Below, piece after piece: positions 10,710-16,884 of a stretch of 64,000 bases of DNA. Under the pieces are notes generated by a model, which had not been told where the DNA came from, ran no database searches, and was given only the letters and a program-made list of their open reading frames with translations. Position 1 is the stretch's first letter; each line of letters begins with the position of its first letter. Position numbers and translations under genes: made by a program. The stretch comes from JAHWKI01 sp035513575 (GTDB lineage Bacteria > Gemmatimonadota > Gemmatimonadetes > Longimicrobiales > RSA9): the NCBI GenBank assembly GCA_035513575.1, contig DATKBW010000034.1:1-64000 (forward strand), in the 5' to 3' direction.

Positions 10710-10910
10710 TCAGTCCTCCCCGTCGTCCGGCTGCTCCTTGGCACGCCACATCACCATCTGCCGCGTCCCTTCCGGGTTCTCCTCCACCCGCACCGTGATC
10801 ATGTCACCATCGTCGATCCCCAGATCATCACGGATCTCCTGGGGGATCGTCACGCGCCCGCCCACTCCGACATTCATGTCCCCGTAATAGAGCGTCCGGT
10901 AGAGCGCCAT
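10710..10910 (-). CDS. AbrB/SpoVT/MazE-type swapped-hairpin DNA-binding protein
   Basis: A 66-residue protein with the AbrB-type core: GVGGRVTIPQEIRDDLGIDDGDMITVRVEE. This swapped-hairpin fold binds DNA as a dimer in transition-state regulators and in MazE-type antitoxins. No toxin gene adjoins it on the same strand, so a free-standing regulator is more likely than an antitoxin. The acidic tail (KEQPDDGED) is short. It has its own consensus promoter 66 bases upstream with a palindrome between the two hexamers, consistent with autoregulation (inference). Divergent from the lytic transglycosylase gene. Confidence 0.85.
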   Translation of the reverse strand: MALYRTLYYGDMNVGVGGRVTIPQEIRDDLGIDDGDMITVRVEENPEGTRQMVMWRAKEQPDDGED

Positions 10911-10975
10911 GGGCCGTCTTCTCCTGCCGGCGAACGATCGAAGCGGGCGGCGAACGCGCCCGCGATTTCGTGCGG

Positions 10976-11004
10976 ATTATAACGATAATCGTTCTCTTTT
11001 GCAA
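10976..11004 (-). promoter_or_regulatory. Sigma-70-type promoter with spacer palindrome (AbrB-like gene)
   Basis: On the minus strand TTGCAA (10999-11004) and TATAAT (10976-10981) are separated by exactly 17 bases. The spacer side contains the perfect palindrome AACGATaATCGTT (10981-10993), a plausible operator. The stretch is strikingly AT-rich compared with its surroundings. Transcription would begin near 10970, leaving a leader of about 60 bases before the AbrB-like start. Confidence 0.8.
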
Positions 11005-11091
11005 AGCGAACCGTGACGTTTTCGGGAACCATTCGGTCCGCGCGGGGTGTTTCGGAGGGCCATTCAACCGTCCCGCGCTCGGAATATGGCA

Positions 11092-11122
11092 CTGTAAACT
11101 ATTGTAGGGAAACGATTTACAG
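11092..11122. promoter_or_regulatory. Inverted repeat CTGTAAA-N17-TTTACAG
   Basis: Perfect 7-bp arms at 11092-11098 and 11116-11122 in the AT-rich divergent region between the AbrB-like gene and the transglycosylase. A weak plus-strand promoter (TTGTAG at 11102, AATAAT at 11123) overlaps it. It could be an operator for the transglycosylase gene. Together with the AbrB promoter this accounts for most of the 305-base gap at 10911-11215; I see no gene in it. Confidence 0.45.
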
Positions 11123-11215
11123 AATAATGAGGCCCGAGGTACGCAGCTTGCGCAGGGCAGGGCGTGGACGGAGCGGATGGGGGAGTTCCTCGATTGTGGA
11201 AGCGAGGCTGAATGC

Positions 11216-11938
11216 ATGATTGATATCGTGAGAGGTGTACTGGCCGCCCCGCTGGGCCGCCGCTGGCCGGCGTCGGTGCTGGGCAGCGGAGCGGTCGCCC
11301 TGGCGCTGTTGATGTTCAACGCGGGCGCGCCGGCATCGGCGGCGCAGCCGGCCCCGGGCGCGGCCGGGAGTACCGGGGAGGCAGCGGTGTCCGGGGAAGT
11401 GTCGCGGCTGGAGGAGCGTGTCGCGCAGATCACGGACGGCTGGTCGGGGCTGGCGCGCTACTACGACACGGAAGTGGCGCCGATCGAGCGGGTGCTGTTG
11501 CGCTACCGCGACGACCCGGCCCTGGTGGAGCGGGTGGCGGTGGCGCTGGTCCGGGAGGCGAACCGGGTGGGTGTGGAGCCGCGGCTGCTGCTGGCGGTGC
11601 TGCTGGTGGAGAACCCGTGGCTGGATCCCGGGATCCGGAGCTCCGTCGGGGCGATCGGCCTGATGCAGGTGATGCCGCTGCACCGGGGCGCGTGGCAGGC
11701 GTGCGCGAGCGACCTGGAGGACATCGACGCGAACGTCTGCCACGGCGCGCAGATCTTCGCGCACTATTTCAACCGGTCGGGCGGGAACGTGGAGCGCGCG
11801 CTGCTGCGCTACAACGGCTGCGTGCGGGGGACGAACACGCCGAACTGCCACCAGTACCCGTACCACGTGTTCGCGCGGGCGGGGAAGGCGAGCATCCTGG
11901 CCTGGCTGGACACGGGGGCCGGGGCGGCCGCGCCGTAG
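11216..11938 (+). CDS. Secreted lytic transglycosylase (SLT domain)
   Basis: Cell-wall lytic transglycosylase acting on peptidoglycan in the periplasm. An N-terminal signal/anchor segment (VLGSGAVALALLMFNAGAPASA) is followed by a linker with a possible coiled coil (SRLEERVAQITDGWSGL). The SLT domain follows: ANRVGVEPRLLLAVLLVENP with the catalytic Glu, then SSVGAIGLMQVMP and YNGCVRG. Two Cys in the last part may form a disulfide. About 240 aa. The start is uncertain: ATG 11216 gives the cleaner signal peptide, while an in-frame ATG at 11177 is also possible. Confidence 0.82.
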   Translation: MIDIVRGVLAAPLGRRWPASVLGSGAVALALLMFNAGAPASAAQPAPGAAGSTGEAAVSGEVSRLEERVAQITDGWSGLARYYDTEVAPIERVLLRYRDDPALVERVAVALVREANRVGVEPRLLLAVLLVENPWLDPGIRSSVGAIGLMQVMPLHRGAWQACASDLEDIDANVCHGAQIFAHYFNRSGGNVERALLRYNGCVRGTNTPNCHQYPYHVFARAGKASILAWLDTGAGAAAP

Positions 11939-11958
11939 CGGGAGCTTCGGGGGCGGCC

Positions 11959-11982
11959 GGGTCGGCGGGCGGGTCGGCGGGC
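11959..11982. repeat. 12-bp tandem duplication
   Basis: GGGTCGGCGGGC occurs twice in direct tandem between the transglycosylase stop and the convergent small gene. Probably slippage in GC-rich spacer DNA. Confidence 0.7.
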
Positions 11983-11987
11983 GCCGT

Positions 11988-12278
11988 TCACGAATCGTCG
12001 GCCGGTGCGCAGGAGCGGAGCAGGCCCACGAGCTGATGGGTCTTGAAGTCCCTGGCGCGCTCCAGGACCTGCTGGGCGCTGTCCTCCAGGAAGATGGTGG
12101 CCGTTCGCACCGGCTCGACTCCCGGCTCGCCGGCGGGCGAGAAGGCGATCCGCCCCCTGGCCGGCCCGCCGCCGCCCTGCGCCTGCTCGAGCTCCAGGTA
12201 GGCATCCCAGAAGCGCCCGTCGTGGCTCAGCGTCGCCAGGTGGTGGCTGTTGCGGGGATCCCGTTTCATGCGGGGCAA
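11988..12278 (-). CDS. Small hypothetical protein (96 aa)
   Basis: I do not recognise it. The sequence reads MKRDPRNSHHLATLSHDGRF, then WDAYLELEQAQ, a short Gly/Pro linker, and a second half with alternating strands (RTATIFLEDS) and a helix (QQVLERARDFKTHQLVGLL). It has no signal peptide, so it is likely cytoplasmic. TTG 12278 is preceded at good spacing by GGAGGG; ATG 12269 is an alternative start with no clear ribosome site. Monocistronic, convergent with the transglycosylase, and codirectional with the flavoprotein group at 12315-15443 but separated from it, since it lies downstream. Confidence 0.6.
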   Translation of the reverse strand: MPRMKRDPRNSHHLATLSHDGRFWDAYLELEQAQGGGGPARGRIAFSPAGEPGVEPVRTATIFLEDSAQQVLERARDFKTHQLVGLLRSCAPADDS

Positions 12279-12314
12279 GCTATGCCCTCCGTCCCCGACC
12301 CCGCCAGCGCGCGA

Positions 12315-13235
12315 TCACCCTTCCAGCTGCCAGGAAGCGGGGAGCAGCGAGCGGTGCGCGGCCAGGGCGGCGCGGACCCCCTGGGCGGCGGCCGTGATCG
12401 CCAGGTGGGGGTGCCCGACGATGTCCCCCGCGGCGTGGATCCCGGGCACCGACGTCTCCATGGTTCGGCGGTCCACCTGGATGTCGCCGATCTCATCGCA
12501 CGCGCACCCCGCCCGCTGCGCGAGGGTCGAGGACGGCGCGGTGCCCCAGTGGAAGAAGAGCCCCTGGACCTCCAGCGGCGGGGCGCCGTCGAAAGTGACG
12601 CGGGCCAGCTGACCGGCTCCGCCTTCCAGCGCCTCCACGGGCTCGGAGCGAATGGCCACGCCCTCCGCTTCGAGCGTGCGCACCGCATCGGCATCCAGCT
12701 CCGGCTCGAGGCCGTTCGTCACCAGCGTCGTTCCCTCCGCCCACGTCAGGAGGTAGAGGGCGAGCCCGGCGGCGGCACGGTCGTGGCCGAGGACCGCCAG
12801 CTCGCACCCCGCCATGCCGGGTCCATCGCAGTCGGGGCAGTGGAAGACGGTGGTGCCGTAGAAATCGTTCAGCCCGGGCAGCGACGGCACGCGGTCGCGG
12901 CGCCCGTACGCCAGGACGACCCGATGGGCCGCGAGGCGATCCGCCGGCCCGACCTCGACGACGAACTCTCCCTTCGATCCGCTGACCCGGTCCACGCGGC
13001 ACCGCTCCAGCACCGCGCCCGCCGTGGTCGCCTGCTCGGCGATCCGCTGGCGGAGCTGGACCGGGGTCGGATCAGGGAGGCCGGGGTAGCCGTGGACGGC
13101 CCACGCGGCTTCGTTCCGGGGGCGGGCGTCGTCCAGCACCAGGGTGCGGCGACGATAGCGGGCGAGCCACAGCGCCGCGGACAGCCCCGCGGGTCCGCCG
13201 CCGACGACGACGGCATCCCAGGCCTCACCGCTCAC
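12315..13235 (-). CDS. Thioredoxin-reductase-like FAD/NAD(P)H oxidoreductase
   Basis: A 306-residue flavoprotein. FAD-binding motif VVVGGGPAGLSAALWLAR at the N-terminus; a CPDCDG motif (FHCPDCDGPGM) at the place of the redox CxxC of thioredoxin reductases (usually CATCDG); an NAD(P)-binding segment LAVLGHDRAAAGLALYL in which the GxGxxA pattern is degraded; and a closing FAD motif VPGIHAAGDIVG. Likely substrate is a thioredoxin-like protein or small disulfide; pyridine nucleotide preference cannot be read. GTG 13235 overlaps the stop of the kinase gene upstream, so the two are co-translated, hinting at a link between redox state and that sensor (inference). Confidence 0.82.
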   Translation of the reverse strand: MSGEAWDAVVVGGGPAGLSAALWLARYRRRTLVLDDARPRNEAAWAVHGYPGLPDPTPVQLRQRIAEQATTAGAVLERCRVDRVSGSKGEFVVEVGPADRLAAHRVVLAYGRRDRVPSLPGLNDFYGTTVFHCPDCDGPGMAGCELAVLGHDRAAAGLALYLLTWAEGTTLVTNGLEPELDADAVRTLEAEGVAIRSEPVEALEGGAGQLARVTFDGAPPLEVQGLFFHWGTAPSSTLAQRAGCACDEIGDIQVDRRTMETSVPGIHAAGDIVGHPHLAITAAAQGVRAALAAHRSLLPASWQLEG

Positions 13236-14680
13236 CCCCCGGCCGACTCCCGGGGCAGCTCGATGTCGAACGTGGTCCCCTCGCCGACGCTGCTGGTGGC
13301 GCGGATCGTCCCGCCGTGCGCCTCCATCACGTGCTTGGCGATGGCCAGCCCCAGCCCGCTCCCCTTCGATTTCGCTTCGTCCCCCACCTGGTAGTACTTC
13401 TCGAAGATGTGCTCCAGCTGGTCCTCCGGGATCCCCACGCCGGAGTCGCTCACGCGGAAGGTGACGTGGCCATCCAGGAGCGAGGCCTCCACGCGGATCC
13501 GGCCGCCCGTGGGCGTGAACTTGAAGGCGTTCGACAGCAGGTTGCCGAGCACCTCGTGCCGGATCCGGTCGTGATCCAGGACCACCTCCGGGGGCAGCGC
13601 TTCGGAGGTCTGGATCTGGAAATCGATCTGCTTCTGCTGCGCCAGGGCGCGGAACGCCCCCTCCACCTCGCCGAGGAGCGTCGCGACCTCCACGGGCCGG
13701 GGCTCGACGCGGAGCCCGCCGGCCTCGAAGCGCGACAGGTCCAGGAGCTGGTTCACGAGGCGCGTCAGCGCCCTGGTCTGGTCCTGCACCAGCGCGAGGA
13801 CCTCCCGCTGCTTCTCGTGGAGCTCGCCGTAGAGCCCCTCCTCGAGCAGCTCCGCGTACCCGGCGATCACGTTGATCGGCGTCTTCAGCTCGTGGCTGGC
13901 CAGGCTCACGAACTCCGCCTTCAGCCGGTCCAGCTCGGCCAGCCGGTTGGTCATGGCGCCGAAGGAGCGGGACAGGTGGCCGATCTCGTCCTCCCGCTCG
14001 TACGGCAGGTGCTGCGGTGCGCTGAACTCCCCTTCCGCCACCCGCGCGGTGGCTTCGCTGAGCCGGCGCAGCGGCCGCGAGAGGGCATCCACGGTCCACA
14101 GCCCCAGGCCGACGGTGAGGAGGAGCGCGATCAGCGCGGTGAAGGTGGTGGTCCGGGCGGCGGACGCGCTGACCTGCTGCGCGTGGGCGACGGCGCGCCG
14201 CCCCCGGTCGTCGATGATGTCCCCGACCCGGTTCAGCGCCAGCCGCCCGGAATCGGCGAGCGGCTTGACCCGCTCGAAGTACTCCGTCGCCTCCTGCCGC
14301 CGGCCTTCGGCCAGGAGCTGCTCGAGTCGGAGCGTGCCCGTGTCCAGGGAATCCACCACGGCGCGCAGCCCGGCGATGGCCGGGTCACCGAGCGATCGCC
14401 CGATGAGCTCCATGTGGTTCCGCATGAGGACCATCTCGCGGTGCATCCCCTCGCGGAAGACCTCGTCGGGAGACGCCACGTGGCTCCGCTGGAGGCGGTC
14501 GAGCTCGGCCAGGGAGGACCGGATCTGCCCCAGCGACAGGATGTTGTTCGCGTGGTCGACCTCCAGCTCGACCGCCAGGCTCTCGAGCAGCTGGAGCCGG
14601 CTCACCCCGTACGCCGCCGGGACCACCATCAGCAGGATGATCCCGCCCAGCGTCAGGAGCAGCCGCGACCGAACCGTCAT
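13232..14680 (-). CDS. HAMP sensor histidine kinase with four-helix-type periplasmic domain
   Basis: A 482-residue inner-membrane kinase: membrane span at residues 7-27, a periplasmic all-helical sensor (about 30-180, rich in Leu/Glu/Arg heptads), a second span (about 183-203), and HAMP (SRPLRRLSEATARVAEGEFS). HisKA follows with the H-box SLASHELKTPINV (His 263), then HATPase with NLLSNAFKF, DSGVGIPEDQ and GSGLGLAIAKHV. Layout and sensor type recall the GlrK/QseE family, whose partner is a lipoprotein; a lipoprotein gene lies 7 bases upstream here. No response regulator is adjacent, so its partner is elsewhere. Confidence 0.85.
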   Translation of the reverse strand: MTVRSRLLLTLGGIILLMVVPAAYGVSRLQLLESLAVELEVDHANNILSLGQIRSSLAELDRLQRSHVASPDEVFREGMHREMVLMRNHMELIGRSLGDPAIAGLRAVVDSLDTGTLRLEQLLAEGRRQEATEYFERVKPLADSGRLALNRVGDIIDDRGRRAVAHAQQVSASAARTTTFTALIALLLTVGLGLWTVDALSRPLRRLSEATARVAEGEFSAPQHLPYEREDEIGHLSRSFGAMTNRLAELDRLKAEFVSLASHELKTPINVIAGYAELLEEGLYGELHEKQREVLALVQDQTRALTRLVNQLLDLSRFEAGGLRVEPRPVEVATLLGEVEGAFRALAQQKQIDFQIQTSEALPPEVVLDHDRIRHEVLGNLLSNAFKFTPTGGRIRVEASLLDGHVTFRVSDSGVGIPEDQLEHIFEKYYQVGDEAKSKGSGLGLAIAKHVMEAHGGTIRATSSVGEGTTFDIELPRESAGG

Positions 14681-14687
14681 TCGATCC

Positions 14688-15443
14688 TCAGGGCTTCAGC
14701 GTCTTGCGGATCCGCTCGAGCTCCGCTTCCGTCTCCTGCAGCTTCTGCTGGGCCGCCGCCAGCTCCCGGCGCAGCCCTTCCGCCTCGGCCGCCACCGTGC
14801 CCCGCGACTGCTCCGCGGCCGCGACCCGCTCCGCCATCGAGGGGCCGGGGAACCCCGGCAGGCGCGGCGCCGCCCATGCCCGCGGGGAGATACGGGGGCC
14901 GCAGCCGTAGGCCGGCGCGCCGTCCGGCGGGGTCAGCGCCGCGGCCGGCCGTCCCACAGGGGGCCGGGCGGCGCTGTCGGCGGGAGCGGCCACCCCCGCC
15001 GGCCAGCGCGCGACCGAATCGACCACCGGCCAGGCGTCCGGCCGCGTGAGCGTGTCCGAGGCCGCGGGGGCGCCCAGCGCCAGCGCCAGAAGGTACGTGC
15101 TCTCGGCGAGGGGGCGCACGAAATCGGGCGACGCCGGCTCCCGGATCACGCGCCCCAGCAGGTCCGTCGCGAGCCCGGGGCGCGCCGCGCGGTTGCGGGG
15201 ATCCAGCTCCAGCGCGGCCAGCCCGACGAGCGCCTCGGCGCCGCGGGCGTGGTCGTGGCAGTGGGCGTACACCCACGCGAGGTCATCGAAGGCCGCACGG
15301 TACTGGCCGGCGTCGAGCGCCGCGAGACCCCGATCCAGCCGGTGGGCCGCATCCCGCTCGATGGGCGTATCGGGGCGGAGCGCGGAGCAGGCGCCCAGCC
15401 CGAGAAGCATCGCGGCCGCCAGCAGGTGCCTCGGGCGCATCAT
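14688..15443 (-). CDS. Lipoprotein with C-terminal coiled coil, partner of the adjacent kinase
   Basis: A 251-residue lipoprotein. Signal and lipobox MMRPRHLLAAAMLLGLGAC; then a helical segment (AAHRLDRGLAALDAGQYRAAFDDLAWVY) resembling TPR helices; a Pro/Ala-rich middle; and a C-terminal coiled coil (EAEGLRRELAAAQQKLQETEAELERIRKTL). ATG 15443 is chosen for GAGGGA seven bases upstream; a GTG at 15464 is in frame. It precedes the sensor kinase by 7 bases. In enterobacteria the lipoprotein QseG sits with kinase QseE; the arrangement here suggests an analogous sensor partner, by inference rather than sequence identity. Confidence 0.68.
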   Translation of the reverse strand: MMRPRHLLAAAMLLGLGACSALRPDTPIERDAAHRLDRGLAALDAGQYRAAFDDLAWVYAHCHDHARGAEALVGLAALELDPRNRAARPGLATDLLGRVIREPASPDFVRPLAESTYLLALALGAPAASDTLTRPDAWPVVDSVARWPAGVAAPADSAARPPVGRPAAALTPPDGAPAYGCGPRISPRAWAAPRLPGFPGPSMAERVAAAEQSRGTVAAEAEGLRRELAAAQQKLQETEAELERIRKTLKP

Positions 15444-15673
15444 CCGTCGGTTCCCTCGTCTCACGATCGTATCTCCGGCTCATCGCCCGGGTCCCACGCT
15501 GCGACGCAAGCCCCGCGCCGCACCCGCCCGGGCGCCGCGGGAGCGGCATGAACCTTTCATGGGCACTGGCGAACGGTGGCGCGCGTCGCCCCTGTGGGGC
15601 CATGTTCATACGTAGCGCCCGGCCGCCGAGCCGGTCAAACTTCCGGGGCCGCGAACCCCGCCCGAGCGGAGCG

Positions 15674-16480
15674 ATGTCAGACCAGCGCACAATGGAATCG
15701 ACGGTGGCCGATCCCTCCTCCGAGGACGGAAAGTACGTGTACTGTATCATAAAGAGCGAGGAAGACCGCGATTTCGGCCCCGGGGGGATCGGGGGCGACT
15801 CGGGCCGCGTGTACACGGTGCACTTCAAGGACCTCGCGGCGGTGGTGAGCGACACCCCCATCCGGATCTACGACCCGACGCGCGAGAACGTGCTGGCCCA
15901 CGAGCTGGTGAACGAAACGGTGATGCGGGAGTTCACCGTGATCCCCATGTCCTTCGGGACCATCTTCCGGACGCGGGAGGACATCGTCGAGCTGCTCAAG
16001 TCGACGTACCGCGCCTTCGATGACGTGCTGGACAAGATGCGGGACAAGATCGAGTTCGGCCTGAAGGTGCTGTGGGACCGGGAGCGGGTGGTGGCGCGGC
16101 TGGAGGAGGAGGACGAGGAGATCCATCGGCTGAAGCACGAGATCACGGGGAACGAGCAGAGCTCCACCTACTTCGCCCGCATGCAGCTGGGTCGGCTGGT
16201 GGAGAGCGCGCTGGAGGACTCGGCCAACCGGTACGTGATGGACATCCACCAGTCGCTGAAGCCGTTCGCCATCGCGAGCCGCTCCAACAAGCCGATCGGC
16301 GACCGCATGATCCTCAACGCGGCGTACCTCGTGGAGCGGAACCGGGAGCAGGAGTTCGACGAGGCCGTGAAGGCCCTCAGCCGGAAGTACGAGGACGTGC
16401 TCTCGTTCAAGTACACCGGGCCGTGGCCGCCCTACAACTTCGTCAACATCAAGCTCAAGCTCGAGCGCGCCGACGCCTGA
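15674..16480 (+). CDS. gvpF: Gas vesicle protein, GvpF/L family (first copy)
   Basis: A 268-residue GvpF/L-family protein, an accessory factor thought to cap or chaperone GvpA during gas vesicle assembly. Family signatures: the opening strand GKYVYCIIKSEED, the region FTVIPMSFGTIFRTREDI (in this family usually 'lPmrFGtvf'), a long charged helical middle (RLEEEDEEIHRLKHEI), and the closing FKYTGPWPPYNFV. It starts at ATG 15674 after GAGCGGAGCG. It is the first gene of the gas vesicle operon; the 230 bases upstream, shared with the divergent lipoprotein gene, must carry the promoter, but I see no convincing hexamers there. Confidence 0.9.
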   Translation: MSDQRTMESTVADPSSEDGKYVYCIIKSEEDRDFGPGGIGGDSGRVYTVHFKDLAAVVSDTPIRIYDPTRENVLAHELVNETVMREFTVIPMSFGTIFRTREDIVELLKSTYRAFDDVLDKMRDKIEFGLKVLWDRERVVARLEEEDEEIHRLKHEITGNEQSSTYFARMQLGRLVESALEDSANRYVMDIHQSLKPFAIASRSNKPIGDRMILNAAYLVERNREQEFDEAVKALSRKYEDVLSFKYTGPWPPYNFVNIKLKLERADA

Positions 16481-16481
16481 C

Positions 16482-16880
16482 GTGGGGCTCCTCAAGCACC
16501 TCCTCTTCTGGCCCGTCACCGGGCCCACCTTCCTCGCCCGCTTTTCCCTCGAGAAGGTCGAGGGCGCGGTGCGCACGGAGCTCACCGACGACAGCGCCGT
16601 GAAGCGGGACCTCATGGAGCTCCAGATGGAGCTGGAGCTCGGCGACATCGACGACGACGAGTACGTCGCCCGCGAGGCCGCGCTCATGCACCGCCTCCGC
16701 GAGGTCCGGGATTGGCGGGAGCGCTTCGGCATGGCCACCGCCGGCGGGCTCGTCCGGGTCGCCGTGGACGCCGGGGAGGACGAGGCCGGGGCGGCGGAGG
16801 CGGACGAGGAGAGCGGCCCGCAGGTCGCCGGCCCGGACCAGGCCGAGATCGACATCGACTTCGGTTTCGACGACGAGTGA
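16482..16880 (+). CDS. gvpG: Gas vesicle protein GvpG
   Basis: A 132-residue GvpG-family protein. It opens with the typical MGLLKHLLFWPVTGPTFLA, followed by a charged helix (RDLMELQMELELGDIDDDEYVAREA) like those in GvpG. It then has a long acidic tail (DEAGAAEADEESG and DIDFGFDDE), which makes it longer than the common 80-90 aa. GvpG is an accessory assembly protein that works with GvpF/L. GTG start 16482 lies one base after the gvpF stop. The following ATPase gene starts 4 bases after its own stop. Confidence 0.88.
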   Translation: MGLLKHLLFWPVTGPTFLARFSLEKVEGAVRTELTDDSAVKRDLMELQMELELGDIDDDEYVAREAALMHRLREVRDWRERFGMATAGGLVRVAVDAGEDEAGAAEADEESGPQVAGPDQAEIDIDFGFDDE

Positions 16881-16884
16881 CCCG

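Noticed and set aside
10710..10910. MazE-type antitoxin of a toxin-antitoxin pair
   Set aside because: No toxin gene overlaps or adjoins on the same strand.
10731..11110. TGGCAC-type sigma-54 promoter candidates
   Set aside because: No TTGCA at the required spacing follows either TGGCAC.
12315..14099. A single 594-residue minus-strand protein joining the flavoprotein and kinase
   Set aside because: Its first half is out-of-frame kinase DNA; the real genes are separate, overlapping at a GTGA.
15465..15673. Possible ECF-type promoter (GAACCTTT) before gvpF
   Set aside because: Spacing and -10 element do not fit any consensus well; the resemblance is too weak to list.
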